Shown in pieces: positions 11,401-22,585 of a DNA stretch of 64,000 bases (positions within the stretch are counted from its first letter, which is position 1; every line of letters starts with the position of its first letter). The position numbers and the translations under genes were made by a program. Source of the DNA: Cadophora sp. MPI-SDFR-AT-0126 (taxonomy: Eukaryota; Ascomycota; Leotiomycetes; Helotiales; Ploettnerulaceae); contig JAGMVK010000021.1 of NCBI GenBank assembly GCA_020747065.1, positions 496,001-560,000 of the forward strand, written 5' to 3'. The notes beneath the pieces are model-generated. The model was not told the DNA's origin, searched no databases, and saw only the letters and a program-made list of their open reading frames with translations.

Positions 11401-12979
11401 TGCTCGACCAAGGACCAGAGACTCTTCGTGAGATCTCCTTCGCCCAGACATTCGGTCGTGATCTGCAAGAAGCCCGCGAATGGTGCTTTACCTACAGACA
11501 ATCTGGGGATGTTGGCGATATCAACCAGGCCTGGGATCTGTACTACCAAGTATTCAGAAGAATTGCCCGCCAATTGCCACAACTCAATAACTTGGAATTG
11601 GCTTATGTCTCTCCAAAGCTCTTAAGCGCAAGGGATCTCGACTTGGCTGTTCCAGGTACTTATGTGAGCGGCAGACCCATCATAAGAATCATGCAGTTCG
11701 ACCCCACTTTCACCGTCATCTCGTCCAAACAGCGTCCCCGAAAGCTCAGTCTTCAAGGCAGCGATGGCGTCGCATATGCCTTTGTTCTCAAGGGTCACGA
11801 GGATATCCGTCAAGATGAACGTGTCATGCAATTGTTTGGTCTCTGCAATACCCTGATGGTCAACGATACCGAGTCGTACAAGCGACATCTGAACATTCAA
11901 CGATACCCTGCTATTCCTCTGTCGCAGAACTCTGGTCTTCTTGGCTGGGTTCCAAACAGCGATACTCTGCATGTCCTCATTCGCGAGTATCGGGAGTCTC
12001 GCAAGATTCTTCTCAACATTGAGCATCGTATTATGCTCCAGATGGCTCCTGACTACGACAATCTCACTCTCATGCAAAAAGTCGAGGTGTTTGGCTATGC
12101 TCTTGACAATACCACTGGCCAGGATCTGTACAGAGTCCTCTGGTTGAAGAGCAAGAGTTCCGAATCATGGCTAGAGCGCCGTACAAACTACACTCGATCC
12201 CTTGGTGTCATGTCCATGGTTGGATACATCCTTGGTCTCGGTGATAGACATCCTTCCAACTTGATGCTTGACAAAATTACTGGCAAAATCATCCACATCG
12301 ATTTCGGTGACTGTTTCGAGGTTGCGATGCACCGCGAGAAGTATCCTGAACGGGTGCCATTCCGTTTGACGAGAATGTTGACTTATGCCATGGAAGTCAG
12401 CAACATTGAGGGCAGTTTCAGAATCACTTGTGAGAATGTGATGAGAGTTTTGCGTGACAACAAGGAGTCTTTGATGGCCGTACTCGAAGCTGTAGGTATT
12501 CTCATCTTTACGTGCAAGTATTTTGCTGACAAGAACAGTTTATTCACGACCCACTTCTGAACTGGCGTCTCACTGGCGATACATCCCCAGCAGGACCCAA
12601 TTTCCCCTCTCAGCGCCGCGACTCGCTGATGGCATCCACAAACCGTCGTCCATCCATGATGGAAGCTGATATGCCACCCTCAGCACTAATGGCCCAGGAT
12701 CCTACCGCTGCCCCCGGTGGCCCACCAGCCTCTCGTCCCCGCGCACGTACAAACTCAACATCTCAAGGCCCTATCGGCATAGATGGTGTCGATGTCCAAG
12801 AGACGCAGAACGAGCGCGCCATGCAGGTCTTGAACAGAGTGAAGGAAAAGCTCACCGGTCACGACTTCAAGCCTGACGAGGAGTTGACATATATTCTGCA
12901 GGTAGACAAGCTGCTTATCGAAGCTACAAAGCTCGAAAATCTGTGCCAGCATTATATTGGGTGGTGTAGTTTCTGGTAG
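5459..12979 (+). CDS. TOR: TOR serine/threonine kinase (PIKK family)
   Basis: Five exons read as 5459-5514, 5571-5638, 5697-6648, 6698-12491 and 12539-12979, with GT-AG introns at each gap. They join in frame to give 2436 aa, the usual TOR length. The N-terminal HEAT repeats fill about the first 1100 residues, followed by the FAT region and the FRB domain at about 1887-1980 ([18 protein letters not shown]). The PI3K-like kinase domain has [15 protein letters not shown], catalytic GDRHPSN (Asp2208) and IDFGD (Asp2227), and the FATC tail ends [12 protein letters not shown] is the catalytic core of TORC1/TORC2, which couple nutrient status to translation, autophagy and growth. Ser1905 in the FRB sits at the position whose mutation gives rapamycin resistance in yeast, so the kinase should be sensitive to FKBP-rapamycin. 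The start at 5459 is chosen because the first two short exons restore the conserved N-terminus. Confidence 0.97.
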
Positions 12980-13661
12980 TGGAAGAGGAGCATAGCGTGT
13001 ATAGAGGCATTGGTTTGACGACAATTTTTTTCGAGGGTATCTTGGAGTCGGCGTTTACAAACGAGGGAACGAGCGAGGTATCTCTTGCTCGCATGAGGGT
13101 TGATATATTTGGCGTCCTTACTTACTAGCACTTTTTGAAATTGCCATTTTGCGTGCATGCAAGGGGACTGGATGGATGGCTGGGCATGGATGAGCATGGG
13201 TGTGTCGTTTGTAAAACTTTTTTGTATATGTAAGAATGGGGCGTTGGCGTGCAATCTACATTGTTTATCAACTGGTCGTACTTTGGTTTTGTGCTTTTGA
13301 CCCAGAGACATTTTCATATAGATGTGATGCTAATAAACAATCGAAACTTGATGCAAGCGAAGACCCCTAGCAACGTCGTCAAATTTACCAACAATGTGTG
13401 TGTAATGTCATATTCAAGCGTCCATGAGATCGGATTGAGCATCTTTTTGAATATAGATCTCTCTACACGATTTTCAGAGCAGGAGTACAAAGAATTCTGT
13501 TCACAGGAGTCGGGATCCCAATGTTCGTGTAAAGTAGAACATGCAACAGCATAATACAATAGATACTTCTTACTATCGATTTATAGATCTCCTCCCTTCT
13601 CCTAACCTCAAGTTTCCCTTCTCAACCCGCCCCTTCTCACCTCGCCTACTTCCTCCCCAAG
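12980..13661. other. Convergent intergenic, 3' UTRs
   Basis: This holds the 3' UTRs of TOR (+) and of the DUF1304 gene (-). Small open frames here show no domain and are rejected. Confidence 0.6.
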
Positions 13662-14209
13662 CTACGCAAAAAGCACAGCAGCAATCGCCGCTGTAGCCGG
13701 CACGCCCTGCACGAACAAGATCTTCTTGTTCGCAGTGGCACCACCGTAGATACCAGCTACAAGCACACAGCTGGAGAAGAAGAGGCTGAGCTGCTTGCCG
13801 GTTTCTGGGACAGGGTGGATGAGTGACCATGCTAGGCCGGCAGCGAGGAAGCCGTTGTACTGTGGGTGCGTGGGGAGTTAGCTGGGTTTGGTTCTGAGGG
13901 CTGGATGGATATTTGAGGGAGGAGGAGATGGCGAGATTAGGTTTGAAATAGGAGAGATACATATGTATGTATTTACATATGTGAGGACGGGAAGAGGATA
14001 GTTGACACGTGCAAGACTGCCAGACAAGCTGGGGAAGGACATACCAGACCCTGATTCGCAGCCAATGTCTTCGTCTTCTCCGCAAAATCCTTCTTCAATC
14101 CAAAAGCCTTTAGTCCTCGCGGCGTGGTCCAGAGGAACATCTCTAGTACCATGATGTAGACATGTTCGGTTGCTAGGACGGAGACAGCGATGTTGGAGAG
14201 GAGGGGCAT
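13662..14209 (-). CDS. DUF1304 family small membrane protein
   Basis: Two exons, 14045-14209 and 13662-13859, flank a 185-nt intron (GTATGT donor, CCCACAG acceptor) and encode 120 aa. The first exon begins MPLLSNIAVSVLATEH and contains EMFLWTTPRGLKAFGL and LAANQGL; the second starts YNGFLAAGLAWSLI and ends in a small hydrophobic tail. These blocks are the hallmarks of the DUF1304 family, four-helix integral membrane proteins of unknown function found in bacteria and fungi. Four hydrophobic segments are visible. The intron falls exactly between LAANQGL and YNGFLA, which are contiguous in the family, and supports the model. No function can be given. Confidence 0.9.
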
Positions 14210-15171
14210 GGCGGGGTGTTTCTGGGTTTGGGGTTTACTGTTTGGGAAGGAGAGGGGATGAGAAGTTGGGTATGAGAGAGTAAGGAGGATAAGTGAGGGG
14301 TTGATTGGTTTTTGAGGTGTCTAGGTGAGGTACGTGAGCATAAAGCTGAAGGTTTGGATGCGACGTTTAGAGGGTGCACTTCGGTGCTGAGTCAGCGGGC
14401 TTGGTTCGGGAGATACACGTGATTATCAGGAGGGAAGTTCACGTCCGGTTGAGAAGGCGATGCTGTTGCTTTGTGTGGTCTTGAGATGGAGATTTCTTTT
14501 TACATTCTTATAGAAGGAAGATGTTGCTGGAGCAGGTGGTTGAGCCCATAGTTGTTGGACAATGATCTGAAAGTAAACAAACTCTAACCGACGGGCATGT
14601 TATTCAACCTCGGTAACTCCTCCGGGTGCTCTTGACGGTTGAAAAATGTGAGGACTGAATATGAATCAGACTTAATAGGTAACAGAGAGTATTGACTCTT
14701 AAAGAAATGCTGTTGTGGAGTTTCGGAACTTATGGTACCGGCAAATTTGAGGAAACGAATCCTCGATGGTTGGTATCGGGTCTAGGTTTTTGCCTAAGGA
14801 ATGAGCAAGCATACGAATTTGTAACTGGAATATGTAGAGGATAAAATAGAATATATTGTTCACTTGTGACTCTCCGTCCTATGACGGAATACAGAACATT
14901 GATCATACCAACACAGAGCGTGATTTGATAATCAAAAGCAACCACTTGAGAGTACTTTGCAGTCCCCTCAGCAAAGCAAAAAGGGCAAACCAACAATGAC
15001 AATTTCCAGCAAAGTCGTTGAGCAGATTTACACGAAAGACGTTCTTTTTGGCCTGGGAATCAGAGACAGTCTATGTTTCCAAGCGTATTTTCAAATCCAG
15101 CATTACACTGATATTGGACCAGATCTCGTAAAGCTTGGAACAGGGACAACCTTTCGATCTTCACATAGTAA

Positions 15172-15316
15172 GATTCTAACTTTTGAATCAAACGCTAGAA
15201 AACATACATCTTGCAGATCAGAAAATGCCGGAAGGCATCCGCGGTACGACCAGCTCCTAAGAAGGGTTCTAAGTTTTGAACAAAACACACTAAAAGCTAC
15301 ATCCTACAGATCAGAA
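15172..15316. repeat. Diverged ~53-bp direct repeat pair
   Basis: Two copies, about 15172-15224 and 15264-15316, share the order GATTCTAA/GGTTCTAAG, TTTTGAA, a CTAAAA/CTAGAAAA block, a CATACATCTTGCAGATCAG-like block and AAAT. They are roughly 75-80% identical by eye and about 90 bp apart start to start. There is no coding support on either strand. Confidence 0.55.
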
Positions 15317-18300
15317 ATACAGTAAGGGACCAGTGATACTGAAGCGCGATGGGAATTTTGACACTCTAGGCTGTGACTCACAACCTCAGTTCTCATCATA
15401 GGACCGACGGGAGAGACTGGTGTTTGACAATGTGTCTGGGGCTTGGGTATCAGAGATTTGTCAGTTTATAACGGGGTGAAATATGGAGGGAAGGGCGATG
15501 TTATGTCCTGGATGATCCTGACTTGAATGTGGAAGCGTGAAGGGGCGGACGGACGGATGATGAATTAGGAGAATGTAACTACACAAGATAGCTTAGGTAG
15601 AGAATTGGAAGATATGATTCGTATGACGGGGCTTCTCTGTGGATAGCTGTAGTACAGTACACTAAATGGACTGAATGCGCAGCTGTGCACAAGTTCATGT
15701 GCGTTAGAGTAGAGCTCAGAACATTTGGGTTTAAAGGAGCACTTTGAAAAGAGTAGATATCAAGACACAAAGAAAAGAAAGGAGAAAGTATCAACACCAA
15801 GATACGACACGATGACGCTGTTCAATCCAAGCAGAGCAGATGTCGCAAACAGATGGTCATGAAAGGGATTGATTGATAAATGTTTGTAAGTATAGACTAA
15901 GAGATGTAATCATTTAGTAACATGACAAGATCTACATTAATAGTTTGATCACCCATAAACTCCCCGACGAACGACTCTCTACAGTAGGCTTCGCTGTATT
16001 GCATGGCATGTCCCTCCTTCCATCTATTCATTTGATAGTCATCCTTCACCCTTTCCAGGAACCGCAGTACTGTCATACTCTATCTGTCAGAAGAAAAATG
16101 TAAAAGGAACAAAACGAAACTGAAATTGAGATGTACTGGAATTTAACAGCGTTTGGAAATTTTGAAATATACTACTTACTTACTTACTTACTGGTCTGCC
16201 TACTATACAAGCAAGGTACCACACTATACATACCATGTTCCCTGTCCGTTCTAGAACATCATTCTGTTTAGAAGAGATGACGGTCTATGTTGTATGACTG
16301 TGCTGTACTAGCATGAAGGAGTAAGTATTCGAGAGTCGAGTAGCGAGTTTGATCGTCGATAAATCCTCCGACGAAGTACCTTCCGACGAGAGGGCGTTGC
16401 TTGCTTCGCAAGTGCAGATCCATATCCATATCCATAACTATACCCAGATTCGGGTTTGTATTTGTATTTGCCTGCTGTAGCGAGATGTAGTCCTTACACT
16501 CACTCTCACTTGCTTACTTACTTGATCTTTTGAGCCTAATCCACGAAAGTAAACTTACAACCATACCGTAGCCACTACTCCATCTTACATCATTGACCCC
16601 TGAACTTCTCAACCACGTTATTGCAGCGTGTTGCATCTGCATATGTGGCCCGCCACTCACATGTTAAACTCAACTTTAACCCACCCACTCAACTCAACTC
16701 AACTCAACGGGATAGCAATTCAACGGTTGAGCTAATGGATGGACGGGTTGGGCGGAGAGGCACCGAACTTTAATGATCTCCCCGCATCAAACAATCCTAC
16801 CTCAACCCCTCCTCTCTCGAAGTAAGAAACGCGAAAATACCACGCTAGTACGGCATGGTTTTAATCCTTAAGCCCCTGCAGTGCAGCAGCGTGGATTGAG
16901 AAATGCGACGCGTTGACCAATGACTAATGGATAAGCTCTCCCTATTGCGAGTCCGGGCTGAGGATTCGGGATGTTGAGATGGGATGAGAAACGCGTGAAG
17001 AAATGAGATGAGATGAGGGTTGAAGAGGGTGAGGGTGAGGGTGACGGGAAGAGGACAGGGATGCGCGTGCGTGGTGCGTGTTGGAACGAGCCGGGGAGGT
17101 GTGATGTGGTGTGGTTTTTGCGGGGTTTTATTAGAGAGATTGGCGAGCTTTTTGTGTGTGTGGTTTTGCGAAGTTATGTATGTGAGGGTAGGGAATAGTT
17201 TGAGTTAGTTGGTAAGTGAGGATTTAAGGTAGAGTTAGTAAGGCTAGGAGGTGGTGGATGGGATTGGATGCGGCAGGACTGAAGGAGATGGGATGAGATA
17301 GGATAGGATGGACTGGGGAATTGGTTGAGAGTAGAGTTTTGTGAATTTTTATTTTTTTATATTTTTTTTTACAGAAGAATAAGAACAAAATAGAAGGGAA
17401 AGTAGTGATGACGAATCGACGATCAGGGGAGGGGAAGATGGAAGGGCAATCTTGAGGCTAAGTCAGAGATCTTGTAAGGTTTGGTAAGAGGATTCGACGG
17501 TAGGAAAATGAAATGATAGATGTTTCTCTCGCACGGTTGGGAGTCGTGAGTGGAAATGTAAGGGATGTATCAATTAATGTCAGACCCAGGGTACCTGGCG
17601 TGAGATTAGATCAGGATGTGAGATGAGGTCAGAGGCATGCGGGGTTGTTGTTCTTCATCTCATCTTAGCTCAGATCTTGTTGCGGTTTCCACTCGCGAAT
17701 CCTGGCTGTTTGAGGTTTGATATCTGATGATGCTCTACGCTGATATTTCCATATATCTATTATGATCTGTGTATTTTCAAACAGCACTTCAAACCGCACC
17801 TCAAGGCCCAAGGCTTAAGCCTCATCTCAAGCCATCCAGCTGACAATGAGAGAAGAATGAGGAGGGTGAGAGCAGGGAGACGCGTTCGACGCGTTCTCTT
17901 TGTTGTTATCCGCTTTGACTTTGTTGTGGTATGTAGACTGATAGTAGAAGGTAGTATTACAAGCATCCAGAGCCACGCACATGCATGTATGCATTCATTG
18001 CTTCTGGAATATCCTGGGAGAACACTGGGCGGCTTGCTCGTCAGAGGTGGAATGTGAGCTTGGATGAGGTTTTGAGGGTTGGTGAGTTGTCAAATTTTTT
18101 TTTTTGGCTCTTTCGGAGATGTGATATAAGAAGGTTTGCTGGTGGATGCTGACTGATGAGATGTGGGGTTGTGTTGAGCATCGATATGATGAGATTTTTT
18201 CTTCTTCTGCGTTTCGATTTTCTGCTTTTTGGTCATTTGTGGCGGGGATTACGGAGGTACCCTCCGGAGAGATGGAGATGGGAGAAATGAGAAGTGGGGT

Positions 18301-21300
18301 GAGGAATTCATTCCATGAAATAAATTCATAACTGCTGGTTGGTAATTTTATACATCGTGTCTCAATAGCGCGATGTTGCGTTTCGGCCGTCTATTTTCTT
18401 TGATTTGATTACCGGTCCGGCTGGCTAGTTGTTGATAGTGCGGGCGATAGTCGATGCGAACGGCGTTGCATAGCATAGCATAAGTTTATCTGCTAAGTTA
18501 GTTACGAAAAAACGAAGTCTGATATGTAGCCGTCAATTATTATCAGTTTATCAGACGAACGGTTCGATAGCATTATCGATTGTAGATATCGCCGTCCAGT
18601 CGTGTGATCTGCCTATCGAAGGTAACATCGTGTTCTGGACAGTCGGGGCGGACAGGACGAACTCCTGTCCAGTACGTTCGCCGGCGTCGAAATGTCAATT
18701 TGATGAGGGAGCCAATTGCCGATGCGGGAAGTGCATGTCTTGGAGGCATGAGACATTTTGTGAACCGTGATGTGTCAAAAGTCGGTGTTTAATTGATTGA
18801 TGACGTTGTGGTTTGGTGGAGTTCAATTTGCGTGTACGGGAGGATGATGATGAGACTCAGGCATCCCTTGCTGGGCGGACTGATGACAGGATGGAGACGG
18901 ATGGACGAGTGGATGTATAGCCAGCACGGCAGACGAGGCTGAACCACGGTTCATCCTTCCATTTTATTTACTTAGTAGAAGTATGATCGATAGCCACGCG
19001 GGTCTTGCAGCAGAGAGAGACATCATCAATCAAATCAAATTTGAAAAGTTGAAGCCTCGCAACGCCTCCGTTTGACGATATCTCTAGCTAGTCTTGGACC
19101 CAGGCGGACTTCCGCTCTTGTCTTCCAGCTGTCTGTCTACTGTACCGTCTTCATGGCGGATATTGTCTCTGAATACTGAAATAAGGTTTGCTCCAATTCC
19201 TCTTGCGAGATTTCCTTGGGAATTGAAGGGGAAAGGGAAGGGGGGCCAGACTGGTCCAGATCGGCTGTGATTTACCGACTTTCTTCGTCGACTTTCCCGT
19301 TGCCTTCCTCCTGATGAGTTTAGTTGATTTTCGAGAAAAGAGTGGGGAGGCCTGTCCCGGGACTCGGGGCATGGCCTGATTTTGAGTACGCGCTAAGTCC
19401 CCATTGAGGTCTAGTGTCAGGTACGGAGGCAATATGAGTGGTTCGCGGCAGCAGGCCGATTCCGCGGGTGTGGGCGAAGGTCAGGGATCATCGTCGGGTA
19501 TATCCTTGTTGTGATATGGGATGGGATTGCTTGGGATGGGATGGGATTGCAGCAGGGGATGAGATGAGAGGAGCGGAGAGAAGTGGAGAGGAGATGGGAG
19601 GTTAACCCCTTTTGGGCGCACGCGACAAATGGCCAAATGCAGGATTCATGAAGAAATTCATCACGACCCCCTGAAGTTGTCAATTATCGTCGTCGGCGGC
19701 TTGTACTCTGGAACAGCCCTGAAGCCGAGAAGTGCAGAGCAGCTGAAAATTGTACAGTGGCAAACCCGTTTTCTGGTACGGATTGAAATTAGCGGCCTTG
19801 TTGGGCTTGGGCTTCTGAAACGGTTCTCGTGGGTGCGATAGGGCCTAGTGTTGGGTCGGGGAGGTACCGTAGGCCGCTGGAGATGGTGCTTGGACCTGAA
19901 ATCTGCACTGTACTGTACCTGTGGCAGCTCTGACGCAAAAAAGCAAAGTTTCTCCTACCCTATCGCTTGGGGAGAATCATCATATCCGGCTGCATTGGGT
20001 AGGTTTTGAACCCCGCATTTGGGAACTCAGATGCGATAACTGAGAGCTTAAGACCTCGTGCAGAGTGTTTGGAGCCGAGGACCGAGACATTTGAATGTGA
20101 TAAAGATGAGTTGGTTGATGCTTGGTGGTTGGACGAGGTGGGTTGATTTCGCCATGCTACAGTAGGATCTGTCAGTGGAGGGGAAGAAAAACAAGCAAAT
20201 GAGTGCGAACAAATACATTAGGTGTATTTGTTCAAATTCTTGACCTCGGATCTTGTGGAGAGGAACGAAGGTACATTGGATTGAAGCCTGATATGCTGCC
20301 ACTGACTCGATCAACGAATGGTGCAGCATGCCAGCATCGTCTGAAGGTATGAATAATGCATTCCTTCAGGGGCACAATTTATTATGTTTTTTTTTTTGTT
20401 CAAGCCAGAGCGCGCTTGAGTATGGACAAGGGGGCCAGGGCACCAGTACATGTCAGAACTGAATCTTGACATCCCGATCAATCTTCAAGACCGAAGAGAG
20501 TCAATCTGGGAATTTGACGTGATCGGTTGAGAGAGTTGAGATGCTATGAAGTTGTACCAAGAACGGACGGGCGGACTTGCTGCGAGGTTCAACAGTGTTT
20601 GACCAACAGAGCTGGATATTGGGACAAGACATACCGGTACAGGTACAGGGGAGCACAGTTGTGCACTGTAGTTACGTAGACCTGAAGGCACCCCGCTGTG
20701 TATCGGTACTGTATTGGTACCTGTACGTGCGGAGTCAAGTCCTCGACCCTTTGATTCTGCTGTGCTTCGCTTTGCTTTGCGCAATGGGATTGCTGGGCTC
20801 AGTGCCGACTGAGTGCTTGTATGAAAATAATGTGCTTGCCTGCTTGTGGCATATGGTTCCCCCGGAGGAAGCTGCGATGCCAAGCGAAATGTTCCCTGGT
20901 GTTTTCGTCCTCCTTCTCTTCAGCGTCCGTCATTGCCCCGACATTGTGTTGAGCCGATATTCCGTAACTCTGTTCTGCCCGCATAGTTAGTCGGATGTCA
21001 CTTTCAGCGCTTCTCAGCGAACATGTGGAAGTCGTTGAGGGTCAAATTTCATTGCATTCCGGCGAAATGCCCCTACAATTACATCCTAAAATTCAGTGGC
21101 GCCCTCTCCCGCGTCAAGCCTGCAGTATCGATATCGGACCCAATTCAAGGGACGGGCGGCAGTCACCAACAGCGCCAATAGTCCATCGGGTCAAGGCCAG
21201 GAACCAACGAATGGTGGCTCTTGGCTCTGCATAAGCACCGTCTTTACCCCTGAATGCAGCGCGGGCAGAGAGAGGCAGAGAGACGGAACGACCAGCAGAT

Positions 21301-22470
21301 CGAAGAGATCAAGCCCAGGGGAGAGAGACCAGGGCCAGACTGCATCCCTGATGTCGCTTGACTTCCACTACTTTTTCTTCCTCGGCGCCCATGCCCTCCA
21401 CCATGCCATGCCCATGCCTTGACCCTGAACGATGCCCACCCACCCCATGCCCGTTGAGTTGTTCGTCCAATCCCATCTCTTCTATCATCCCTTCCCCTGC
21501 TCCAGGGCTTCCTTCGTTCTTCACGCATTGCATTGCATCGCATTGCCCTCCCTTGTTTTTTCTCCTCCTCCTGCACCTGCAACGCAACGCACACCCTCCT
21601 TCTCCCACACCTTTCCCACCACTCTCGACGCCATCCCGCAGAGCAGACACGAACAGAGTAAACATCTATTTCGTGTCGAAACACCAGAGTTTCTGAGTGT
21701 TGACCGTCCTCTGTGCGAAGATCAGGAACCAGAGCCATCCGTCGAACATACCTCTCGAACCTCTGCAGCATTTCCACCACTCCGTCGCCGATTAATGCAT
21801 TGTCACACGAATCTCCGAGCAAGCATAGCAATCTTCACTCAGCTTCTGCACCGATCCGTCCAGGCCTGCGTCGACGCGCCGCACCTCTCGCTCCTGTGCT
21901 AATTACATCCTCCTTCGACGACGCGCGAAGAATCTTCGAATTGTTGCAGCTATCCACCATAGAAGTGCCTCTGACGCTACCGAGAAGGGAGAATCCTGGC
22001 TGGAGCTTCGAACAAACCTTCTGCACCTCAATATATGTACCTTGCCATCGATTCGACAGCCATACTCCAAGAGTCCAAGGATACCGAAACGAGCCCGTGA
22101 CAGTCGCTGCTAACCCTGAAGCACCAAACCCGTTTATCCCTACGCGAAATCTCCAATTCAGCCATTGCATTTCGATCGTCAATTATCGAGAGCCTTTTCG
22201 CTATATTTCGAAACGATCGTTCCTGATAGTACGTGCCATTATTCAGACGGGGATTGGGAACAAACCCATCCCACCAACCCGTGTCTGATCCCAAGAATCC
22301 GCGCTTTCGTCTTATTTTTATATCTTCAGGGCTGATGCTTGTACCCCGGAATAGGTTCCTTCTCCGCCCCTCCGTGCTACGGGCTAGTCATCCCTTCATT
22401 TTGATTCGAATTTGCTTCACGAGAATCCCCTCTGGTCCATCTACAAGCTGGAGAGGTTCATATCAAATCC

Positions 22471-22558
22471 GTGAGCGTGCTCACCCACAACACTCGTTGT
22501 CAGTTCTCCTTCGAAGTTGCAGTGCATCTCCGAACCTCAGGGGCTAATTCTTTCCAGA
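22471..22558 (+). other. Probable 5' UTR intron of the gene at 22586
   Basis: A GTGAGC donor at 22471, a GCTAAT branch-like site and a TTTCCAG acceptor ending at 22558 would define an 88-nt intron just upstream of the ATG at 22586. The acceptor side is stronger than the donor choice, so a donor farther upstream is possible. Confidence 0.4.
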
Positions 22559-22585
22559 CGGCGGTAATACGGACAACCAATCACG

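Larger units (their letters stand above)
14210..22585. other. Long gene-poor stretch, promoter and leader region
   Basis: About 8.4 kb without a convincing coding gene. The open frames present are short, overlap on both strands and show no domains. The stretch contains simple repeats (ACTT units near 16171-16192, ACTCA units near 16686-16708, GGGATGGGATT-like units near 19510-19560), a purine-rich GAGGGT tract near 16995-17060, a diverged 53-bp direct repeat (separate entry), and a strongly CT-rich tract at about 21380-21680 that resembles a fungal core promoter or leader. The part from about 21.4 kb on is probably the promoter and 5' UTR of the gene at 22586. A non-coding RNA gene here cannot be excluded. 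Confidence 0.45.

Noticed and set aside
17020..17060. GAGGGT/GGGTGA units as interstitial telomere repeat
   Set aside because: The units do not match TTAGGG and form only a short purine-rich microsatellite.
21244..21902. Overlapping ORFs of up to 195 aa in the CT-rich tract
   Set aside because: Pyrimidine-rich strand bias creates long open frames on both strands. None carries a recognisable domain.
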